In this document: positions 37,183 to 47,103 of the stretch, one piece after another
Layout: every line of letters begins with the position of its first letter
How positions within the stretch are numbered: position 1 is the stretch's first letter
NCBI GenBank assembly: GCA_030272155.1
Contig: CP126193.1
Coordinates: forward strand, 372,001 to 436,000
Reading direction: 5' to 3'
Origin: Tetradesmus obliquus
Lineage: Eukaryota; Chlorophyta; Chlorophyceae; Sphaeropleales; Scenedesmaceae
Length of the DNA stretch: 64,000 bases
Program-made: the position numbers and the translations under genes
Notes under the pieces: model-generated
Databases searched by the model: none
Told to the model about the DNA's origin: nothing
The model's input: the letters and a program-made list of their open reading frames with translations, nothing else

Positions 37183-38456
37183 CACCATCTCTTTTCTAGC
37201 AGAACCGCGCTGCTGCTGCTGCTGCCGCGTCAGGTGGCCAAGATCAGCAACAACCTAGCAATGGCGTGCAACACATGCGGCTGCTGCTGCCAGCATCTCT
37301 GCTCCGACAACATCATGCTGCTGCTGCTGCTGCTGCTGCCACTGCTGCCGCGCCAGGTGGCCAAGATCTGCAACAATCTGGCCATGGCCATCCAGATGGC
37401 AGCAGTCAGCGAGGCGCTGGCACTGGGGGCGGCCATGGGCCTGGACCCTGCTGCTCTCACCCAGGTCTTCAACAGCTCCTCGGCACGCTGCTGGTCCAGC
37501 CAGGTGTACAACCCAGTGCCAGTGAGTGTGGTGATGCGTCACGGCCCGTGAGGGTGGTGTGTCACTGTGTGACGTGTCACTCGGCACGCTGCTGGTCCAG
37601 CCAGGTGTACAACCCAGTGCCAGTGAGTGGATGATGTGTCACTCCGTGTGACCTGCCACTTGGTGTGACCTGCCACTTGGTGTGACGTGTCACTCCGTGT
37701 GACCTGTTGGTCCAGCCAGGTGTAAAACCCAGTGCCGGTGAGTGTGGTGCGAAACAGCACATGTGTTATGATGCATGCCTACGCACCTTTGAGCAATGCA
37801 TGATCGGGACACCCCTGCCCAACGTCTCCTGATGTGTCAGCCGCTGTGATGTGGCGCTCAGCAGCGGGCCCAACGAGCAGCTGCACTGGCCTCAACAACG
37901 CACCAGCAGGGTGCAGCATCCGACTGTCCCATGACGCACCCACCAGACTGCTGCTGCTGCTGCTGCTGCTGCGAGGGTGTGCTGCCTGACGTGCCGTCAG
38001 CGCACGAGTACAGGGGCGGCTTCAATGCAGGCTTCATGAGCAAGGACCTGCACTGTCCCATGACGCACCCACCAGACTGCTGCTGCTGCTGCTGCTGCTG
38101 CGAGGGTGTGCTGCCTGACGTGCCGTCAGCGCACGAGTACAAGGGAGGCTTCAATGCTGGCTTCATGAGCAAGGACCTGCACTGTCCCATGACGCACCCA
38201 CCAGACTGCTGCTGCTGCTGCTGCTGCCAGGGTGTGCTGCCTGACGTGCCGTCAGCGCACGAGTACAGGGGCGGCTTCAATGCTGGCTTCATGAGCAAGG
38301 ACCTGCACTGTCCCGTACCGCACCCACCAGACTGCTGCTGCTGCTGCTGCTGCCAGGGTGTGCTGCCTGACGTGCCGTCAGCGCACGAGTACAGGGGCGG
38401 CTTCAATGCTGGCTTCATGAGCAAGGACCTGCACTGTCCCGTACCGCACCCACCAG

Positions 38457-38507
<51 letters not shown>

Positions 38508-38667
38508 GTGTGCTGCCTGACGTGCCGTCAGCGCATGATTACAGGGGCGGCTTCAATGCAGGCTTCATGAGCAAGGACCTGCGCCTGGCGCTGCAGCTGG
38601 CGGGCAGCGCCAAGCAGCCGCTGCCGATGGGGGAGCGCGCTGCACAGCTGTATCAGCAGGTGGGTGG

Positions 38668-38717
<50 letters not shown>

Positions 38718-38980
38718 CCAAGGGGTGCATCATTGTCAGGATACATGCAACCTCATGGATGCGGGTCATGGTGTGGGTCTTAGATGAGTATGACCCTGGG
38801 CAACCGAACTACATCAAGTGTGGTATATACAACAGGCTTACAGCTCCACTGCTACGTGTTGCAGCATGAGCGTCAGACTGAAGTCCCGGTCATGCCCTGT
38901 ACGCAAGTAGCAGTAGAGCCGTAGATAATTAATGTTGACCAGGCTTGCCATGAGGGCTCTGCTGTGTGCCGCACGGCCGC

Positions 38981-39051
<71 letters not shown>

Positions 39052-39349
39052 AGGTGCTGGATGCATCAGGCGGCGAGCCCGTCGACTTTGGTGCCATCTA
39101 CAAGGTGCGCCGGGTCATCTGTGCAAGCATGCCTGCAGCTGACACTGTTTCTGTTCAAGGGTGTTGCATTGCATGCATGTTACAATGCGTGTGTGGCGCT
39201 TTGTGCAGAATGTGCAGTGCATGCTCCAAGTTGGTCGCTTTTGTGGTGCTGCTGTCCTACTGCACCTGACTTGCCGGTGCTGTGCCGCCCTGACAATGCA
39301 GTTCGTCTACAACGGCCGGCCTTCAAATGGTGGCTTGCAGGGCAACTAG
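34671..39349 (+). CDS. 3-hydroxyisobutyrate dehydrogenase-like protein, probably mitochondrial, 10 exons
   Basis: Exons: 34671-34778, 35186-35228, 35588-35716, 36015-36076, 36352-36576, 36745-36840, 37357-37521, 38507-38659, 39054-39104, 39302-39349. Phases agree and the sum is 1080 nt (359 aa). Residues 1-25 are Arg/Ala/Ser-rich without acids (mitochondrial presequence-like). [14 protein letters not shown] (37-50) is the Rossmann NAD-binding loop. [11 protein letters not shown] (about 171) is the substrate-binding signature. [11 protein letters not shown] (exon 7) and [12 protein letters not shown] (exon 8, catalytic Lys about 299) complete the beta-hydroxyacid dehydrogenase fold. The expected role is valine catabolism: oxidation of 3-hydroxyisobutyrate to methylmalonate semialdehyde. 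Intron 3 appears to be GC-AG (CCAG|GCGAGC). Introns 6 and 7 are filled with copies of flanking exon edges. TGTAA at 39786-39790 is a candidate poly(A) signal. Confidence 0.87.
36684..37185 (+). repeat. CTG run before exon 6, then CAG runs after each donor copy
   Basis: A CTG tract (36684-36731) precedes the exon 6 acceptor. After the donor at 36841, CAG tracts occupy 36842-36929, 37017-37038 and 37093-37163. Each CAG tract follows directly on a copy of the exon 6 end and donor. A CTG tract at 37317-37337 precedes exon 7. Confidence 0.9.
37931..38506 (+). repeat. Four tandem copies of the exon 8 start in dehydrogenase intron 7
   Basis: Copies start at 37976, 38105, 38231 and 38357, ahead of the true exon at 38507. 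Spacings are 129, 126, 126 and 150 bp, all multiples of three. Each copy encodes [12 protein letters not shown] plus [12 protein letters not shown] and is followed by CTG units. Copies 1 and 2 have GAG where the acceptor CAG should be; copies 3 and 4 keep CCAG. The whole array is open in one frame. Confidence 0.93.
38987..39051 (+). repeat. CTG microsatellite abutting exon 9 acceptor
   Basis: About 21 CTG units run directly into the CTGCAG acceptor at 39053 of dehydrogenase exon 9. Confidence 0.95.
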
Positions 39350-39785
39350 CGTGCAGCGTCAGGGTCTTGGGCGGGCCAGGGAGCTCCGGAGTGGCCACCG
39401 TTCGCTTGTCAATTCATGCTGAGCCAGAAGGAGACTAAGCAAGGTTTTAATGTGATGGGTGTTGATTTTAAATGTGTCTTCGAGTCGCTTTGCGGCGCCT
39501 ACCTGCGAGGTTGCCTCTAATGAAATGTCTTGTGAAGTTAACTGCGAGGTTTTGAGTAACCAGCCCATTTTCTGCTGCAAGAAGAGCGTGTCACCATTTG
39601 GACTTGTAGAGTATCTCTTATGTTTCTTCCGATTTTGCTCTTTATGTTTGCCAGCCTCCACCACGATTATATACACTCATAAGCATCACCTCGACCAGTG
39701 CCCACTGGGCTTTGAGAGCCGAAAATCCACTATCATGCAGGGTTTGAAATTCAAAGTAATTCCTTGAAGTGACGAGCATCGCAAC

Positions 39786-39790
39786 TGTAA
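39786..39790 (+). terminator. Candidate TGTAA poly(A) signal of the dehydrogenase gene
   Basis: TGTAA 437 nt after the stop codon. No nearer copy was seen. Confidence 0.4.
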
Positions 39791-40144
39791 GCGCATCCCA
39801 TCAGAAACGGTGAGCTGCAGTTGCTGTCTGCGAGAATACCAGCTGCCTCGGCCAACTAATTCAGCATATATGCTCTAGAGTTAAAACCTAATGTTGCTAG
39901 CTGCTGCTGTGTGCCAACTGCGACCAAACCAGCGCGCCACTCTTTTGCCCCCACCTTCACCTTACTGCCCGGTTACGAACACGGCTGTTTTGTGCAATGA
40001 TTAAACCGTAAATATCAACTCCAGTTTGCTCAGCCAGCTGCAGGTCGTCGCAGCAAATCTGCTGTGGCCACAGCCAGCAGCTCTGATACGTGCCGCAGCA
40101 GCTCCGCATTCAAACACTCACAAGTACGCCACTGCTGAACAAAA

Positions 40145-40162
40145 GTCTATTATATTATTTTC
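40145..40162 (+). promoter_or_regulatory. AT-rich TATA-like box
   Basis: The stretch tattatattattttctc stands out from GC-rich surroundings about 40-55 nt before the ATG at 40200. It would favour that start codon over the upstream in-frame ATG at 40026. Confidence 0.35.
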
Positions 40163-40199
40163 TCGGCCCCTTGACGACAACCCTCAGGCACCTGGCCAC

Positions 40200-40513
40200 A
40201 TGAAGCCCAGCCTGCAGTACAACGAGCAGGCTGGCAGCCCAACTCACCACATGCAGCACCACATGCTCCCTGAAGATGACCGCAGCAGGCCTGCACAGCC
40301 AGCAACACTCGTCTTCAGGCGCCGCCACTACAGCAGCCAGCTGGCCCGCAGCGGCAGCAAGCAGCTCTTCAAGCCGCTGCAAGCCCGAAAAGACATAGCC
40401 AAGCCAGGCAGCAGCAGCAGCAGCAGCCCCGGCGGCAGCACCCTGCCAGCCCTGCACCACTACTTCGACCCCAGGCGGCGACAGCAAGCCGCAACAGCAG
40501 CAGCAACCAGCCC

Positions 40514-40545
<32 letters not shown>

Positions 40546-41273
40546 GTGAGCCTGGCCCTGCTCGCAACAGCAGCCTCACCTCAGAGGATGCCACGCTGCA
40601 GCAGCTGCTGATCGAGCGGCTGCAGCACATTCAGCAGCAGAAGGAGCGCTGCATGGCAGAGCTGCTGGGCCTGCAGAGCCAGCGCACAGCAGCATTCCAG
40701 CAGCAGCAGCAGCAGCAAGGGATGCAAGCCCTGGCAGTGCACACAGCAGAAGCAGCAGCAGCTGGGTCCCACCAGTACAATGGCAAACACAGCGCTGCTG
40801 CCGCTGCTGCTGCAGTGGCAGCTGTGCCGGTCAACGTCTGCGAGTCACCGCAGTTCAGCTCTCAGTCGCAGCACTCGCGCCACCTGCTGTTCAGGCAGCC
40901 CAGCTGTGAGGTGTCACAAGCAGGCTCTGCAAGCCCCTCCCCACTGGCACCACGGCCAGCAGCAGCAGCAGCAGCAGGACCGGCGCATGCCATGTCAGCA
41001 CCAGCAGCAGGCCTGGTGGCAGCACCCCAGGCAGCAGCAGCAGCAGCAGCAGCAGCAGTGCCATCTGCCATGGATCTGTTGCTGGCCGCTGCAGCTGCAC
41101 CTGCAGCAGTGGTGCCGAGGGCAACAGCAGCAGTGGTGCCTTCGACAGCAGCAGCTGCAGCAGCTGCTGCAGCACCTGAGCAGGAGCCCAGTGCTGGTGA
41201 GCTGGCAGTCTTGCAGCAGCTGCTGCTGGCTGTTGCTTCTCCCGCCAGCGGTCCGGCATACTCCGATTGCCTT

Positions 41274-41325
<52 letters not shown>

Positions 41326-41513
41326 TGTTACAGCAGCAACTGTTGGAGCAGCAGCAGCAGCAGCAATACCAGCAGCAACAGCAGCTGGTGCAGCTGGTGC
41401 AGGCATTGCAGGGTGGCCCCACAGCAGCAGCAGCAAAGCCCGAGTTAGGGCCCCTGGCAGCACTGATGGTGGGGCTGCTGCAAGCTGCGGCAATGCAACA
41501 GCAGTCCGACTGA
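40200..41513 (+). CDS. Low-complexity polyGln/polyAla protein, function unknown
   Basis: A single uninterrupted ORF, 437 aa from ATG 40200; the frame also stays open from an ATG at 40026. The N-terminal 100 residues are basic and the least repetitive part (FRRRHYSSQLARSGSKQLFK). Then follow Ser, Gln and Ala runs, a probable coiled coil (LIERLQHIQQQKERCMAELL), more Ala/Gln tracts, and a short amphipathic tail GLLQAAAMQQQSD. The composition resembles transcription or RNA-associated regulators, but there is no recognisable domain, so I assign no function. Absence of introns is unusual beside its neighbours. The 3' end, stop codon included, is repeated downstream (41514-41815). Confidence 0.5.
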
Positions 41514-41815
41514 TCAGGCTGATGTTAGCAGCGGTGATGCAGCAGCAGTCCGGCTGATGGGGCTGCTGCAAGCAGCAGCAATGCAGCAGCAGTCTGGCTG
41601 ATGGGGCTGCTGCAATCAGTGGCAACGCAGCAGCAGTCTGGCTGATGGGGCTGCTGCAAGCAGCGGCGATGCAGCAGCAGTCTGGCTGATGGGGCTGCTG
41701 CAAGCAGCGGCGATGCAGCAGCAGTCTGGCTGATGGGGCTGCTACAAGCATGGCAGAGCAGCAGCAATCGGCTGAATCGGCTGATTTTAGCAGCGGCAAT
41801 GCAGCAGCAGTCCAA
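41514..41815 (+). repeat. Tandem copies of the polyQ gene's 3' end
   Basis: About six copies of a 45-bp unit matching the last codons of the ORF plus TGA (core ggggctgctgcaagcagcgg, then atgcagcagcagtctggctga). The copies vary at a few positions and the last two decay. Confidence 0.92.
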
Positions 41816-44526
41816 TCAGGTAGCTGGCTGTCAAGGCGCCAGGTTGCTTTGGTGTTGTGACTAGCACAGAGTTGTTGTTGGTTGGCCAGCAACTACAGTG
41901 CAGTTGCAGCATGTTGGCTACACAACTGCATGCAGGCATGTGCAAAGCTAGTGTATGCTTCTCTGCCTCAAGCCATAGCACAGGTTGCTTGATTGCTGCG
42001 TGGCTGCACTTCGTTTGCCCGCTCACTGTATACATACTACATCACACCAAATTAGGTGCCATTATCTTTGTGCCACTCGTCTTGCCGCACTTGCTTATTG
42101 ATGTTAAAGTGGGTTTTTGGGTGTTACACTCTCCCATCATGCCAGTCAGGGCGCCAAGAAAGTGCCTTTCTGGAGTTGCAGCTTGCACTAATGTGCCTGC
42201 CTGCTGACATGCTGCGCTGCATGCAACGCCTTGCATGTTGTGAGACGACTTTTCACAGAGCACAACGCTGTGCGTGCCTGCTGACATGCTGTACTGCATA
42301 TACTTTTCGCATGTTGTGTGATGGCTAACCTTTGAGATGCGCTAAATGCTCTGCAGCCAGAGCATCAGACAACAGCAAGCGTCACAATCACCTGGTTTTC
42401 TCGTGTTGCCATGTCAACTGTGTGAGGTCGTGTCCAACTTGCTGCGGTCCAGAAGTGGGGAGGAAAAAAAAGAGGTACACAAAAACCTGTTCCTGTTGAG
42501 TGAGGCTGGGTCTGTGTCTGGTTACTCCGATCCACACAATGGACGTCACGGCTGGCTGCGTTTTACTGTTTCAAAGCTCACCTGTGGCTGCTGCTGCACA
42601 ACAGAGCTTGCATGGAAGCTGCACCAGTAGTGCAGGTGATGAGTGAACAGGAGGACGATGCAGCTTGCAAGCAAAAGCGGTGGATCGGGCGGCAGTTGTG
42701 TGCTGTAGCTAAGATGTTTTTGAGTCTGTGCTGCTGCGCGTGCCGCCAGCAGTGCGGTTGGCCATAGCGCTGGTTGGAGTGCTAGCTGGTAGGCTGGGAG
42801 TGTGTGTGGCTTTTTCTCAGCATCTCGTCCCTGGCATGTCCCATGATGATGCCTGGCGTGTCCCATGCTGATCATGTGCAGTGGCTGACAGAAGTCAGTG
42901 ACAGCAGTGCGGTGCCTAGCACTTTTGTTTGTCTACAGCACACTTGGTTGGGTGTCTTTCTATGGATTTTGAGCAGACACTGTTACTGGCAAAAGTGTTA
43001 TAACTGTTAACCAGCTGCTGGCATCTGGGATCTGTGCCCAGTGTTGCCAGCAGGCAGATGCTGTGCTGCTGTGCACCCACGTGTCAGTACAGGTTTGTGG
43101 CTGAGATAGATGGCAGCCACATATCTGGCTGCTGTCGTGCAGGAAGTTCGTATCTGTTTGGGCCCACGTGCTTCTCTAGCACTCCAGGATGCTGCTCATT
43201 TCTTGCATTCCTTGCCGCTGTTCAAGTGTGTTGGGCAAAGCAGGGATGCGGAACCAACGCAGGTGGTCTGGATTCTGATGTGGTGCGCTGCATAGCCCTC
43301 CGAGCGTTGATTTTGTGGGAGCTGCTGATGGTTGCTTAGGACACTGAGGCCAACCACCAGATGCCAACTGGCGTGTGGCCATCATGGTGTGTGTATATCT
43401 GTTACGGAGGTTAGTAGACCACTGTCCAATGTTATGCAGTTTTGGCCGCGTGTCACGTTTGCACATTTCCTTTATCTCTTTTGGCATCTGCCATGTGCGC
43501 GTGGCTTTGGTGTTAGCAGTAGTCACCAGCACAGCAGCAGCAGCAGTTGCGGCAGCAGCAGTTGCAGCTGCAGTAGCATGACGGTGCTGCTTGCAGACTC
43601 CCATGCCTGACGATGCAGAACATGGCACATATTTTATTAGTTGAGTTTGCGATCAGAATTCTTCATAAGACATCTGTTGCGTCTTGGTATTGTAGTGCAG
43701 AGGGGCTTAAGAATAGGAAAGGCTTGAGGCTTATTCAGATCTGCCAGCAGTGCTCTAGAGTATTCAAAGTAGTATCTGGGTATGCATGCTGGTATATCGA
43801 TTGGACACGACAGTCGGATGGCATCCTGTAGGCATATGGTATGTTGGATGCCACGTCACTGCGGTGTGGCACTGGTTTAGCAGTTACACTTTCTGTTGCA
43901 ACGCTGTTGCATGTTTGAGGCATGCTGCGGTTGCAGGAAGTTGGGTCTACTGTTACCTATGTTGTGCCCGCAGCTGGGCACAGCCGAGTTGTAAAATGAG
44001 AATTATGTGACAAATATGTGGTGCATTCAACACGGTGATAGTGGCAACATTGTATCAGCCGGACATTCGTCAAGAACCTTGACAGTGTTGTGTCATGCCC
44101 CACTGGCATGCCCAGCCTGGGCCCTCCACCTGGCAGGTGGGGCACAGCACACCAACACTTCAGGCCATCTGTGCGCTAACGCGGCACACCTAGCAGCTCA
44201 GCAGCAGGCATTGAAACAGCAAATTGCAATGTTTTCACAATTGATGACTGTATACGCAGCTTCGTGACTCATCATCACGTTACTCATCAAGCCATAGCAT
44301 CAACACATAGCAGCTTCGTGACTGTAGAGAACATGTTCTGTTAAGTTCTAGGGCTCTCTGTACTGCAGCCGGTGAATTGCTTGGACACATCCCCGCTACA
44401 ATCCTGAAATACTAGATGGCAGTGCAGATCTTTATCCGGTGTGCTGAATGCGAACAACCTTCTCTCTGCCGAAGTTTCCTCTTCGTATCGTAGCTCAAGT
44501 GCGACAGCAGTCTATGCACCGGCCAG
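41816..44526. other. Gene-poor stretch
   Basis: About 2.7 kb with only short ORFs and no recognisable protein, RNA or mobile-element signature on either strand. The last few hundred bases should contain the promoter of the protease gene starting at 44527. Confidence 0.45.
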
Positions 44527-45639
44527 ATGCGGCTTCAGCCAGTGTTGATATGCGCAATTATCTCGCTAACATGCAATATAGCTCCTGGCGACAGCCACAT
44601 GCGCCATGTTTTACAGAGCAGAGAAGGACGCACCAGACGTGTTGCTCGCGGGACCGCCAGAGACCCAAGCAGCCGCAACAAAAACGGAAATATGTTCGAC
44701 TTGAGAGCATTTGGTGGCGCATCGGCCTTTCTGGAGAAACAGGAGCCGGGGCTGGTTGCCAAACTGCTGGACAGTTACGGCCGGGAGAAAGGGGCCCAAA
44801 AACTTGCCGCTCAGCTGGATGCAGATGCTGATTTCGTAAGCCACTTGAAAATGCTAGCACCTATCGTTTGGAGAGCTGCTGCAAGTGTGACAGAAGGCAG
44901 TCGAGCCATCATGGCTGCACCAGGCTGCTGCTACTACTGCCAGTACAGTACCGTTCCTTGTACCGTGTCTGACGTGCACAGCAACAGCAGCAGCCAGTGC
45001 TCATCTTCAAAGCAAATATCTCTGCCTGTGATTCCTCTGTCTCATGTGATAATTCTACCAATGCCTTGAATGTCCATGCAGGGCATCGACGTCCCAAACG
45101 GCGCACTGCTGTATGCCTGTGAAGGCCTGGCAGTGAGCAGCAGCACAGCGCGGCGCGCTGCACGCCGCGCGCGTGCCCGAGCTGCCACACCGCTTGGCAG
45201 CAGCACAGGCAGCCCCGCTGTCAGTGAGGCAGATCCTGCTTGTGACCAGGCCTTCAAGCTGGCCAGCCGCAGCTCATCAAGTAAAAAGATTTGGTGAGGA
45301 TGCAGAGCTCGCCGTGCTGTGCTGCACAGCGCGTTGTGCTGTGCTGACCAGCGCATTGCACAGCGAGTGTCAGTGCTGCCTGCCAGAGCAGCACTGCCCA
45401 AAAAAGGCTGAGTTTTGCTGAACAAGCCAGTCGGTTGGCACGCAGTGCAGCGCAGTGGCGCTGCTGCTGTTGAAGTGCCTTCCACATGCACTGCTCACAG
45501 GCCAAGCTGGCAGCCGTGCATTTCACTGCACACAGGCCATGGCAGCAGCCGCTGAGTCGAGTGAGGCTGCAGCGCAGGAGAACAGCTTGCTTGTGTTACC
45601 CACAAGCTTGCAGCTGACGTGGTGCACACCTGTGTGTGG

Positions 45640-45692
<53 letters not shown>

Positions 45693-47040
45693 GCCCAGGC
45701 TGGACTTCACAGGCTGCACCATCAGGGACACTGTTTGGAATTGGGCCAACCAAGAGATCACCATACCTCCCTATGACAAGGTGTGACGCGTGTTTGCTGC
45801 GGCCACGGTGTGATCACAGTGTGACAACAGCGTGGCCACAGCATGACAACAGCGTGACCACAGTGTGACAACAGCGTGGCCACAGCATGACAACAGTGTG
45901 GCCACAGCATGACAACAGCGTGGCCACAGCATGACAACAGCGTGGCCACAGCATGACAGCAGCGTGGCCACAGCATGACAACAGCGTGGCCACAGCGTGA
46001 CAGCAGTGTGGCCACAGCATGACAGCAGCGTGGCCACAGCATGACAACAGCGTGGCCACAGCATGACAACAGCGTGGCCACAGCATGACAACAGCGTGGC
46101 CACAGCATGACAGCAGCGTGGCCACAGTGTGACCACAGCGTGACAGCAGCGTGACAACAGCATGGCCACAGCATGGCACACAGGATGAAGTGTATCTTGT
46201 CTGGAGTGTCACTTGTGATGTGCAGCGTCACTGCTTGAGCTGGCAGGCCAGCCATGCTGCTGTTGGGTGACATCTGTAACGTAATTCCACCTCCTTCGTT
46301 GGGCATTGCCTTCAGCCCTGCACAGGATGCTCGTCGTAGGCTCGACAAGTACGTCTAACATAGGTTGCTGGAATGCATAGCACATATTGATGTTGGTGTA
46401 GCGCTGCCTGATAAGGCTCCAGGTGGGCTGTGTGCCAGTGGCCTGAGACAGCTGAGTCATCTGCTGCCTTTGCTGCCCTGCGCACGTTTGTGGTTTGTGG
46501 CACTGCAATCTGCCTCCAGGATGGTACCATCAGCGGCGAAGGCAAATTCAACAGGTGTGTGTGTCTTGGATAGTAATAGATCTTCCAATCACCTCCCCTC
46601 TCCTGACCGTGGCACCGCATTGTGCAGCAACCGCAGATTCAGCCAACGCCAGTGTAATCCTGCTCCCAGAGATGACTGTGCTGCCCGCTCACATCAGGGT
46701 GCAGCAGCAGCTCAGGTAGCATGACGCTGCCATTGGTTGGGCATGCCTGCCGCCAGCACTGCCGCCATGTGTACACGCTCCGTGCAATCTTGCAAAATGC
46801 GCAGAACCACTGACTATTGTACCCCAGCATGTTTGTTCAGCCCTAGGCAGCAGCACAAGCATCTCGGGTGATAGCTTGCCTTCTCCTGTAACAAGCCTCT
46901 CCCTCTTCCGCACAAGCAGGGCAGGCTGCGCATGTTGAGTTGTGCCATGCGCTGCGATTTGTGGATGGCTGCCAGATTTATTGTCTTGCACGTTTCCTGC
47001 ATTAACTGGCTGATGCTGTCGCTGCTGTTGCCGCTGTTGC

Positions 47041-47103
<63 letters not shown>

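Noticed and set aside
36130-37188. 352-aa minus-strand Ala-rich ORF
   Set aside because: It is an antisense shadow of CAG/CTG tracts across dehydrogenase introns and exons.
37931-38869. 312-aa continuous ORF with Cys-run repeats
   Set aside because: It is the array of exon 8 copies plus true exon 8 read through its introns. The Cys runs are CTG repeats in another frame. Treated as intron plus exon, not as a separate gene.
40891-41892. 333-aa minus-strand Ala/Leu-rich ORF
   Set aside because: It lies opposite the polyQ ORF and its downstream 45-bp repeats; open only because of repeat composition.
43176-43628. 150-aa minus-strand ORF
   Set aside because: No domain, signal or splice support; the Ala-rich start comes from a short GCA repeat.
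45758-46348. 196-aa minus-strand ORF with CGHAVVMLWPRC repeats
   Set aside because: It is the 24-bp minisatellite read in translation; all frames are open because the unit length is a multiple of three.
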